Position numbers and translations under genes: made by a program
NCBI GenBank assembly: GCA_009767595.1
Contig: VSDK01004377.1
Coordinates: forward strand, 115,555-179,554
Direction of reading: 5' to 3'
Source: Symbiodinium kawagutii
Taxonomy: Eukaryota; Sar; Dinophyceae; Suessiales; Symbiodiniaceae
DNA: 64,000 nt
Shown: piece by piece, positions 55,109-64,000 of the stretch
How the letters are laid out: every line of letters starts with the position of its first letter
Numbering within the stretch: the first letter of the stretch is position 1
The notes under the pieces: model-generated
What the model saw: only the letters and a program-made list of their open reading frames with translations
What the model was told of the DNA's origin: nothing
The model's database searches: none

Positions 55109-55709
55109 AAACATACCATACGTCATGGCAACAAAGGTATAGCCAATGAGGGTACAATGGTGTATCCGGACTGGTTCAGAGATGGCCTCGTAAATGATCT
55201 GCCCTTTTTTGACCCTACTAGCTATGCAAATAGCTCAGTGACTAATGGCCAAGAGCTGGCTAATAATTCATCATGGTTGATTTGGAACACTACCATTCTG
55301 GGAATTCAATAACTTGTTCCAGCAGGAAATCACAAGTCATGACTGGCTCGTTTGGACTTGCCAGGTGAGTTCCTTTTCAATAGAGTCAATAGGGCTCAAT
55401 AGTTGCGGTTCTTGTGCTGGCCGAATCTTGTTATAATGATGGAGAATGATTAGGGAACTCTATTATTGTCACAATGTGTCAAGACTTCTTAAGGAAAAAC
55501 ATATGACGGACTATGGAGAGACATTGACCCAATCTTGCGCATAGCTGAGCCCCAAAATCCTCCATGAGTCTAGCAATCAACGCCACACATCTGACGTGAA
55601 CATCTCCACTCCCAAGCCCCAAATCCACCAGAATTACCGTTGGTTGTGTGGTTGGGGACCTGTGGACTCATGCGCATCATTTCCGTATCCCCCCAGTAGC
55701 TTGCTGCAG

Positions 55710-55815
55710 GTCCAGGCCCCCAGGCGTGTCAATGCCAAAGGTCTTGAGAAGTTCCTGTGCCTTCATCAGCCATTGTTCTTCGCTCCAACCTGCGACAGCT
55801 TCAGTGTTGATCAAG
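55710..55815 (+). CDS. exon, right chain (well supported)
   Basis: GCTTGCTGCAG acceptor, GATCAAG|GTTGAA donor, 106 bp. Frame VQAPRRVNAKGLEKFLCLHQ then PLFFAPTCDSFSVDQ. Confidence 0.5.
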
Positions 55816-56147
55816 GTTGAACTATTGCTTTTCATGTGGTTTTTCATACTATTTCTTATTCATTAGCCATCCATTACTGTACCAACCAGCGCTTGTTTAT
55901 GGTCATTGTCACTTGGTCAATTTTCAAGCAAACGAAAGCTGGTTTGAATCGGTCATAAGTTATCATCATGGCCCCTGCGATTCTTTGGCAACATCCCTCC
56001 TTCTCTTATCATCTAGGTCGTTCTTTTCCCAATTCGCTTCCCAACAACATTGTTGGTCACTAACTTTCCTGCAAGGATCATCACCTCAATAATCATTCGC
56101 AGCGATGTATCCTCCTTTATCCCTTGGGTCTGTTGGCTGATAACCAG

Positions 56148-56281
56148 TATCCCCGCAAGCGATCCTCGCATCAAACGCCCTGCTGCGGCCTTGAATCTGG
56201 CTGGCCCGGAAGGCCGGCGCCGCGCCCGCCTGGCTCGGATGGCGGACTACTTGGATGTGCAGCTGGGGTTCACTCACCATG
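56148..56281 (+). CDS. exon, right chain (well supported)
   Basis: ATAACCAG acceptor, CCATG|GTTAGG donor. Frame IPASDPRIKRPAAALNLAGP then EGRRRARLARMADYLDVQLG. Basic followed by acidic character. Confidence 0.5.
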
Positions 56282-56299
56282 GTTAGGACACCTATGACG

Positions 56300-57390
56300 T
56301 AGCTTATGACCCCTATAACTATGGTGAGTTAATGTTAGTTGCAGTGCCACTTACTATCTGGGGATGCACATCCAAGTATGGTGTATAAGGCAATGTGGTG
56401 ATCGTGGTGATCATTTGCTTGCTTGTAACGTGGCTGAATCTCGCCTGTACAAGTGATCCTGGCCATCACTGTTGGCTGAGAACCTGACATTTATGACATG
56501 TTGAATCAAAGCTTTCTTTACACCGTATTGTTGATCATATTGTTGGCTTTGGTATAACACATTGTTTGTTGTTTTGACACAACATGACAAGAGTACTAAT
56601 CAATAACCATGGCCATAGGGACGATGTTGTGCGCATAGCCATAATGAATGTGAACTATGACGGTGGTTTCTGTGGCATCGGCCTGTTGGTGGTTGACAGG
56701 TATATGCGTAGGCAATGAGCATGCTTACAAATGGTATGTAGCATTGCACAGCCACAGTAGGGGTTTGTCCATGGTGTGCCCCCAACATGAGTGGCTTTCG
56801 ACTGGGATACTTCAGAGATGATTCCAGAGTACACCTCTGATGGATACTCATAATACAGCAACGCCAACATTGCCAAGAAAACATAACAAAAAACATAGCG
56901 ATGTCAATCTAAAGCAAACAATCTCGATACAGTTCGGATGTTCACCTATTACCCTTCTCTTCAGTTCAGTCTCAAAATGATTCACTAATCGAATGTTCAT
57001 CTATTATAGCTGCCGGTGAAACTTCCCAAAAAAATGTGACTAATTGTTATGTTAGTTCAAATGGTTAAACTTCCCAAACTGCCGCGTTTGCCCCGTCACC
57101 TTTTGTGCTCACGTAGGTAGATGATTGTTCAGTCGTAGCTGAGTATCTTGGAGGTGTTTCTTGTGTCAAGTGCCAACCTATGCCACATTCATAGTTTAAC
57201 CGTTTGCAAGGATGTATGAAGCTATCAAAGTTTAATATGTTTGATTTGTATTGATCTATATTGATTTAAATAGATTTATACCGATAAAAACAAATATAAA
57301 TATATATATATATATACATAGATTACAACATGTCCATTTCCTCTTCACATCTCTCAACCAGTCACTTTAAACATCATCAACCCATGAGTT
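56300..57390. other. intron-like DNA, no gene seen
   Basis: AT-rich, with a (TA)n tract at 57298-57318. No convincing frame. Confidence 0.5.
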
Positions 57391-57409
57391 CAAGCGGGCA
57401 AACCCATAG

Positions 57410-57498
57410 GAAACCTGGCCCCAGTCGTCGCCTCCCCTGTCATCGACATCTTGGACATCGCTGGCAGCGGAGGAGGTTCCACACCAAAAGCCTGCAGG
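57410..57498 (+). CDS. exon, right chain
   Basis: ACCCATAG acceptor, TGCAGG|GTCAGT donor; two bases then 29 codons: NLAPVVASPVIDILDIAGSG then STPKACR. Leaves in phase 0. Confidence 0.45.
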
Positions 57499-57614
57499 GT
57501 CAGTTCACGCTTAGGAACATAGATATTGGGGATGTGGAACCCATATGGATGAGATAGGGGATTGTCATGGTTGATACTAGAGAGAAATAACCAACAATGG
57601 TTACACTACTATAT

Positions 57615-57718
57615 GGTGATTCCTCAAGCGAGTTTGGGGACCCCAAACAATGGTTGGTCAAGTACTGTGAATCACAAACTTGGATGATTTGGGAATGCCC
57701 CTACTTTGAGAAACCACC
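57615..57718. mobile_element. MITE family 1 copy
   Basis: GGTGATTCCTCAAGC start, CCCTACTTTGAGAAACCACC end, ATAT duplications on both sides. Confidence 0.85.
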
Positions 57719-58566
57719 ATATGGATGAACAGCATGGGATATACACACCATTGGATATGTGGATGATGGGTATCACATGATCAGCAGTTCAGGTATCTGA
57801 ATGATCATAGATATGGGTCGGATAAATAGTTGGCTTCAAGCTTTATGCTGGTCAACAATGGTTGATTGACCATGGTTTATGATGGTCAGTGACTATAGCG
57901 GATGAATATATGTATGTATATATATATATATATCGTATCTAAATATGACATGTGATTGATGCTGCTTTTTCTCCGCAGTGGCTGGTTTCGGCACAGCCAA
58001 TTGAGTTTCATTGATATGTTGATGAATCTGAGTTTGTGATCCAACATCAATGGTGAACCTAAGCAAGATTCATCACCAAGGTCCAATTGACCGAGATTCA
58101 AATCTTGGACCTGGAGATCACCATGGTTTTGGATCGATCGATGCTACCTATCACATTTGAACGGTTTGCAAAGAACTGGTTCGAGTAGCAGTGAACAATA
58201 CTTGATCGTGAATAGTGATGGTTGATACTGGTTGATAAACCATGCTTGATGTTGAACTTTTGGTATTGGGAGTTGGTCAATGACCACGGTTGATCAATCA
58301 TGGCTCATAACCAAGCCTGGTTAATAAGCACACTTATAATATGGCTGATCAAACCACCAAGTGGTAGTTGGTTAACCATGATCGTTGGTTGTGGTCTCCT
58401 ATTATTCACCATTATTGTTGGTTGTCCCCATCAATGATAGTTATTGTTCACCATTAATCACTATTGTGTTAGTAGTTTAAGCGTCTGACCATTATTCTTG
58501 GTTATAGTAACGGTTCTAACCATATTAGTAGTTTAACTATGTTGTTGGTTTAACCATTAATTATAA

Positions 58567-58667
58567 GGGTGTTTCTCAAAATAGGGGTACCCCCAAATCA
58601 TCCACTCTTAGTCATTTTGGATAATAAACCATCCATTTAAGGGGGTTCCCTATTTTAAGAAACCACC
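58567..58667. mobile_element. MITE family 1 copy
   Basis: GGGTGTTTCTCAAAATAGGG start, CCTATTTTAAGAAACCACC end, ATAA duplications (58563-58566, 58668-58671). It ends 46 bp before an exon. Confidence 0.9.
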
Positions 58668-58713
58668 ATAATAGTTATAACCCCGACAAAAACCATGTTA
58701 CAACCATGGTTAG

Positions 58714-58832
58714 TGATGCTCCGTGATCGTTTCATCCATGATCCGCCCAGCTGCCAGCGCGCCTCGGGGCCCCTGGGCAGAGATGGCCCGGCGCAATGGG
58801 ATTCCCTAGGTGGGAGGTGCCTGGATCCACAG
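58714..58832 (+). CDS. exon, right chain (well supported)
   Basis: ATGGTTAG acceptor, TCCACAG|GTATGC donor; two bases then 39 codons: LRDRFIHDPPSCQRASGPLG then GPAQWDSLGGRCLDPQ. It leaves in phase 0, as the next exon requires. Confidence 0.5.
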
Positions 58833-58849
58833 GTATGCCAAGCGTTAAA

Positions 58850-60550
58850 GCCTATGAATTCCTATGGATCTGTAGATCCAATGGCTTACACCTATCATCA
58901 CCTATCCATATCAACCTGGTTCATTGGACAGGTGTAAGCCATGGACAGTACGCCCAGATCACCCAGGCTCTATAGCCTGTTCCATTTAACCAAAGTTTCC
59001 GCCCGTTGGTTAATGGTGGATTAGGTGATCATATCTATGGATCATTGTTGCCAACCTGGATTTACAAAGTGCCATGACCTCCAACACTCCAACAGCGGAC
59101 TTATGATCGCTGCTCAGGGGATTTTCAATGTGCCAATCATTGATGCCCAATGCAGTTGAATGCTCCGACCCACGGGATATACTCCACAAGTGAATCTCAC
59201 CCTGCAAGAGTCTGGGGACTGTAGGGTACGATGATCTGGTGGAACATGTGTGGAACCAATGAAACCTGTTTGTTGCAACAAGTATTTGACCGACATTATC
59301 ATTGACAACTAATGAATTACATATAGATTGTTATTGCTGTTGATTTCTGCCTATCCTTGATCCCTAAGCAAGTGGCACACCCAATTCGGGAGTATCAGGC
59401 CCCACATGGGGCGAGTCACAAAACAGATCGGAACCAAAGTACTGTAATTATTCTGATTGGCTGATCCGAGCAGTGCAAAATAAGCGGCGCCGCAGCTAAT
59501 TCCACAACCTTCAAGCCAAACAAGCAACAACTCAAACAACTGATTTAAGCTGGGTTAGAATGATGGTGTTCCACTAGCCATTTAATGTTTACCTAGGATT
59601 AATTTACCCCAGGTTGATTAATTGGAGGGTTACCAATTGAATGGGAAACCAAGGCCTTTAGGGGATACCCCCTATTGATCAACCAGGAGTTTATGAATCC
59701 TGGGTTACCATTACACATGATCAGCCACTTAACTAATGGGGAAGGTACCAATAGCCAATCCAAGGCTGCTGAGAGCCCCAGGATAAACCTGCATGTTTGC
59801 GTATACATCGTTGCGCGGGTCAAAACCGTGGTGATGTGGTCAGCATGCTGGGATGCCTGTCCATTCTTTGCGATGTGATTGGTATGTTGACTAGTCTTGG
59901 TTGATCATTGCTGTTGAGTACTGACCGGAATCTGTATAATTGATACCTGACTATTGGTATTTAGATGGTTTCCCTATCCTGTTGATTACTAAGCATGTGC
60001 TGCTTGTTCACGATGGACCGATATCACCATGAGTGCGAACTAACATTTACAGTGCATTAGAGATTGGTTATTGGTGATTGGTAATTGGAAGTTGATGAAC
60101 TTCCGCACCATCATTGACTATCGGTCATTGATTGATTATTGGTGGTCAATGAATAGCTAGATAATGGACATGGCTTTGATTGCCATTGGTGCATCAGCTG
60201 ATGCTCTTGATGGACCATTGATTGATCACAGGTAGTAAATGGTAGCAAGCAGCGTCAAGCAGTAGCTTCTATTGGCTATGGCTGTACTGCTTCATATAGC
60301 CTCATTATGACAAACACTATCGCAAACATGATTGCAAACATTATTTGTTATAGCTATTGTAATGAGATAGATATATGAAGGCTATATGAAACAGTAGTGT
60401 TTATAAGCCTCATGATTACATATTGCAATAAGCCATTCTAAATAATGTTTGGCTGCAATAGCCAGTATGGCTGTACTGCTTCATATGGCCAAACACTATT
60501 GCAAACATCATTGCAGGCATTGTTGGCTACTGCTGGCTGGTTGTTCATAG
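58850..60550. other. large intron, no gene seen
   Basis: AT-rich with the repeat pair at 60270-60530. Small ORFs on both strands show no splice context. Confidence 0.5.
60270..60532. repeat. ~65-bp direct repeat with inverted middle
   Basis: TATGGCTGTACTGCTTCATA and the following ~45 bp occur at about 60278 and 60470. Between them is a reversed, diverged version (GGCTATATGAAACAGTAG). Confidence 0.75.
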
Positions 60551-60566
60551 CTCACCGCTGATCCAG

Positions 60567-60641
60567 GATGAGCGGTCCCCACCTGGACTCACCGGGCTCC
60601 AGGATCTCTTCGACCTCGGCGCCAAGGACGGGGGATGGAAA
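60567..60641 (+). CDS. exon, right chain (well supported)
   Basis: CTGATCCAG acceptor, phase 0 (agreeing with 58832), exactly 25 codons: DERSPPGLTGLQDLFDLGAK then DGGWK. The donor is the GA type (GGAAA|GATATG), five bases before a MITE. Confidence 0.5.
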
Positions 60642-60646
60642 GATAT

Positions 60647-60753
60647 GGCTGTGGGTCAAAACCCTTAGTCCCCCTGGTTCCCCTATCATTACTCATTGCT
60701 TTCCCTACTGTTGTTGGTTAATATCCCTAATCATTGGTTGGTTAATATTGACC
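60647..60753 (+). mobile_element. MITE family 3 copy, right end shortened
   Basis: GGCTGTGGGTCAAAACCC start. The right end stops at TTGACC, lacking CATAGCC. ATAT duplications at 60643-60646 and 60754-60757. Confidence 0.8.
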
Positions 60754-61125
60754 ATATGAAGATATGAAGAAGCAATCTTGATTCCCGGATATGAATGGCA
60801 AGATTCCCAGATACTCCATGTAAGGTATAGTTACCTGCTTTTGGATCATTCTATCAGTTGTCGTCAGCAAATATGCCATACATGGAATGTCTGGTATACA
60901 TTGTAAATGTGTAAACGGTGCACACTTACTCATTAATGTTTAGTAAAACACACACACACACACGTTTATTTGATGGTCTGCTGAGATCGAAGATCTACTT
61001 GAACGCGCTTCATTACCCGGGATTTCGTTCCACTCATAGCCGATCATTTTCTTTGAGAGACTTCAACGTGAAATAATAGCATCAACTTTGCATGCGAATG
61101 GCCGCACTGATTTTCGGTTGCATGT

Positions 61126-61245
61126 GGCTGCGGGTCAAAACCCTTAGTCACCCCTGGTTCCCCCATCATTAACCGGCTTGTTTTCCCTATAAAATTGTTG
61201 GTAAATCCTCCATTAGTTGGTTGGTTAACTGCTTGACCCATAGCC
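61126..61245 (+). mobile_element. MITE family 3 copy
   Basis: GGCTGCGGGTCAAAACCC start, CTTGACCCATAGCC end, ATGT duplications. It ends 34 bp before an exon acceptor. Confidence 0.88.
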
Positions 61246-61279
61246 ATGTGTTCTAACAAACCCTTCTTGCCACCGGCAG

Positions 61280-61335
61280 TACTCGCACCCTGGAGCCCAC
61301 ACCCCGCGACTTCGAGGTCCTATCTCGTTCTGGCT
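61280..61335 (+). CDS. exon candidate, frame uncertain
   Basis: GCCACCGGCAG acceptor. Two frames: TRTLEPTPRDFEVLSRS (stops at a GC donor) and HPGAHTPRLRGPISFWLMRM. Confidence 0.35.
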
Positions 61336-61593
61336 GATGCGGATGCAACCCCCAAAAATGGTGTGCGCTGATAATGATTTAACGGCAAGCAATAGTTGTT
61401 AATTTGTGGCTAGAAATGGTTGATAAATGTTGATAGTAGATACTCATAGATAATATCATTGTAGTTGTTCACATTGGTAAATCATGGTTGGAATGTGCAC
61501 TAGGGTTGGAAACCACCAACTAGCCGCGATCTATCATCCGCCTTCCTCTTCGCGCCCTTATTTTTCACGCGGCCACTCAGCCAACCCCCCCAG

Positions 61594-61662
61594 TCATGCT
61601 GTCCGCCTTATACTGACAGCAATCGCGAAACACTTCTCCAGCATCGCTGCTTTGTCTATGGG
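61594..61662 (+). CDS. exon candidate, right chain
   Basis: AACCCCCCCAG acceptor, TATGG|GTCATG donor; frame HAVRLILTAIAKHFSSIAAL. The minus strand is open too. Confidence 0.3.
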
Positions 61663-62146
61663 GTCATGGCCAGGTTGTCTCAAGACGCTTGGTGGAGCAC
61701 AGAGGCTTACGTCACCATCATCCATCCCGCTTGTTAGACATGGATGTATGTTTACATCCACATACCTCTTCAGGAACACTCCCATCCAGCATGATAGGAA
61801 TGTCTAGGTCGCTCTGTCGATGTGCGGTGTACCTTCAAAATGGAGGGTTTCACTGCTAATAACGATCATTCATGATCACAGTTAGTCAAATCCTGTGCCT
61901 CATTGCATCACCAGTCTTCATTTGAACAAATATCACAATGGTGTACCTGACTCTTCATGAACATCTCGCTTTTGGATTTTCTTGGATGGTTCGGGATACC
62001 ACCATAGATGTCAAATGGTCTTCACATAGACCCATTGCAACTCGGAAATTGATATTGATTGCTAATAGACATATGATACATGGTGTACATGATACTATTG
62101 CTATAGTGGATAGACCACTTGCCACTCCGATCCACCAACACATCAG

Positions 62147-62198
62147 CCGCGATCCAACGCTTCTGCTGCTTCACACCGCCCTTAGAACCTCGGCACTG
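62147..62198 (+). CDS. exon candidate, right chain
   Basis: ACACATCAG acceptor, GCACTG|GTACAG donor; frame RDPTLLLLHTALRTSAL. Confidence 0.4.
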
Positions 62199-62431
62199 GT
62201 ACAGTGCTGAAACGGCTTCCAGAATGCTGGCTCGACGTGACTTGTGACTGATGTGGCTGACTCTTACCGTTGTTACAAATCATCCCTTAATTGTGTGTGT
62301 GTGTGTCCATCATGGGTTGCAAATAGGATTCAAAACTGCCTGGGCTTCACCACATGAAGTGATCCCGTTCAAACATGTAACTGGATATGGGGTTGCAGAA
62401 TGTTGCAGAGTTAAAACTCACATTTTTGCAG

Positions 62432-62518
62432 GCGAAGAAACTCCTCATCCGAATCGGCCTGAGTGACAGCTGGTGCCGGCTTGGCCGGCTCTCTCTTTGC
62501 CTCGGAGAAAGCATCTTG
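62432..62518 (+). CDS. exon, right chain (well supported)
   Basis: ATTTTTGCAG acceptor, ATCTTG|GTTTGC donor, exactly 29 codons in phase 0: AKKLLIRIGLSDSWCRLGRL then SLCLGESIL. Confidence 0.5.
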
Positions 62519-63145
62519 GTTTGCACCGAAAAAAGGGCAACATGTGTGGAACAACTATATATACGAATATAATTCCATGACATAAAATGCGTAAGTATAG
62601 ATGTAGAAACTAATGAATACATAACACAGTATACATATCTATATCGAATATGATTCCAAATATGAATGCATAACATAAGATATATCGGGATGGATCAATA
62701 CCACACCCAAAATTCGGTAGGTGAACCTCCCAACAGCCATCACCCCTGAGCCACGCCCCAAGAACGATCGCCAATCTAGGACGCCTGGGGGTATCATTGA
62801 CTATTACCCTCTGCGATTAACCAATACTCGTATGCCTTGCTGGTAAGTGTTTATCTTATCTTATTGAGCATTATCCTGTAACTTCGAGTCAACCAGTACT
62901 GGGGTAAGACTCATGAGTCAATCGCAGTTTCAGTTTATCATTACATGATCATAAGTATTCTTCATTAACCACTATATTTGTTCATTATCTACGATTATAT
63001 AGCAACCATATCATAATGAGGTGTTTCATGGGTATTTCAGGATTTCATGGGAAGTCATGGTGATCCCCTTTTAAGAAAGATGTACCATGTCACAACAGCA
63101 CGGTGTTTTCCACACAACCTGCTGACCACCAAGTCGTGTCACCAG

Positions 63146-63206
63146 GCAGTTCCTCGTTACCGGCTGCCCGTATCCCGGCAACCGTCGTTCCAGCAAGTTA
63201 CAGCAG
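63146..63206 (+). CDS. exon candidate, frame uncertain
   Basis: GTCACCAG acceptor, CAGCAG|GTCGTG donor. All three + frames are open; e.g. AVPRYRLPVSRQPSFQQVT. Confidence 0.35.
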
Positions 63207-63312
63207 GTCGTGAGCTTGCGATGGCCTCCTGACAGCCCCAAGTTGCCGCACAAATTGGGGACGAATATTGGCAAATGGTTGCAGTTCTTAGGTGAATAAT
63301 GGTTAATAAAGC

Positions 63313-63354
63313 TGATATATATATATATATATATATATGGTACCCCCCCCCCCA
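63313..63354. repeat. (TA)n followed by poly-C
   Basis: TATATATATATATATATATA directly followed by GGTA and about ten C. Confidence 0.9.
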
Positions 63355-63594
63355 AGATCAGTGGTCAAGTTGTTCTCAACAATAGGTTTGTCATGAATTA
63401 TGTTTTTAATTATTATTTTGATTGTTGGTTGAAAGAATGTTTATCAAAGGGGGGGGAGGATAAGAGACTGTAAATCAAGCTCCAAACCTAAAGAAAAACC
63501 AAAAAACCAAAAAACCAAAACTTTTTGGAGAAATTTTGGTTTGGAGCCAAAAGATGTTTTTTTTTGGTTTTCCTTGAGTTTTTTGGTTTTTTTT

Positions 63595-63983
63595 GGTTTT
63601 GGAGATTGAAAAACCAAAAAAACCTAGGGTTTTTTTGGTTTTTTGAAAAGATGTATTACTTCGAAGCTCCAAAAAACCAAAAAAACTCAAGGTTTTTTTT
63701 TGGTTTTTGCATTTTTCTTTAAGAAAAATTGATCTAGAATTACCAAAAACCTAGGGTTTTTTTGGTTCTTTGAAATTACTTATGACTTCGAAGCTCCAAA
63801 AAACCAAAAAAACGAGGTTTTTTTTGGTTTTTGGTAATTCTAGATCAATTTTTCTTAAAGAAAAAATGCAAAAACAAAAAAACAACCTTGAGTTTTTTTG
63901 GTTTTTTGGAGCTTCGAAGTAATACATCTTTTCAAAAAACCAAAAAAACCCTAGGTTTTTTTGGTTTTTCAAGCTCCAAAACC
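63595..63983. repeat. long foldback of GGTTTTTTTGG-rich DNA
   Basis: The left arm 63595-63746 is almost perfectly complementary to 63831-63983 (both carry GATGTATTACTTCGAAGCTC and GATCTAGAATTACC or complements). The 84-bp spacer is a related copy. Similar sequence continues on both sides and past the window end. Confidence 0.85.
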
Positions 63984-64000
63984 AAAAAAAACCAAAAAAA

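Noticed and set aside
1..64000. CRISPR arrays, rRNA, bacterial operons or viral genes
   Set aside because: No spaced direct repeats, rRNA-like blocks, Shine-Dalgarno-led ORFs or recognisable viral domains were found.

Overview
The window looks like nuclear DNA of a dinoflagellate, most likely Symbiodiniaceae/Suessiales. Short GC-rich coding islands of about 50-150 bp sit in a sea of AT-richer, degenerate TGATGGTTAATGATGG-like repeat and microsatellites. Introns use GT, GC and GA donors. A 13-base match to the dinoflagellate spliced leader is present. The proteins of the central locus resemble families I remember as abundant in Symbiodiniaceae predicted proteomes. No tRNA, rRNA, CRISPR or bacterial-type operon was seen. 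Three assembly gaps (runs of N) are present.

Layout. 1-25.7 kb: a chain of about 36 small + strand exon candidates spaced roughly 0.3-1.5 kb apart, with introns full of repeats and MITE-like elements; the product is not recognised. 25.9-26.8 kb: first copy of a ~0.9 kb segment repeated at 46.2-47.2 kb. 26.9-28.15 kb: a small minus-strand gene (W). 28.3-39.15 kb: gene X, a many-exon + strand gene with short introns, including an LELFAG/DLEYG methyltransferase-like block, a long coiled coil, a Lys/Ala-rich tail and possible frameshifts. 39.4-41.5 kb: gene Y, ending in one long exon with an HGDEG motif. 41.5-43.8 kb: CA/ATAC-rich intergenic DNA. 43.8-46.0 kb: gene Z on the minus strand, four exons in consistent phase, with 60-bp coding repeats. 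47.7-63.2 kb: another chain of about 17 + strand micro-exons. 63.5-64.0 kb: a large T/A-rich foldback cut by the window end.

Interpretation. X and Y together look like a decayed copy of a dinoflagellate-specific, probably mobile, multi-domain gene unit. It is flanked at a distance by a direct repeat that itself keeps a conserved minus-strand ORF. The two flanking micro-exon chains look like ordinary host genes, or one gene interrupted by the central unit. Three families of ~90-120 bp inverted-repeat elements with 4-bp target duplications lie mostly within about 120 bp of exon edges, which suggests introner-like elements. All exon borders were called by eye from reading frame, splice consensus and phase, so they are approximate unless phase agreement is stated.
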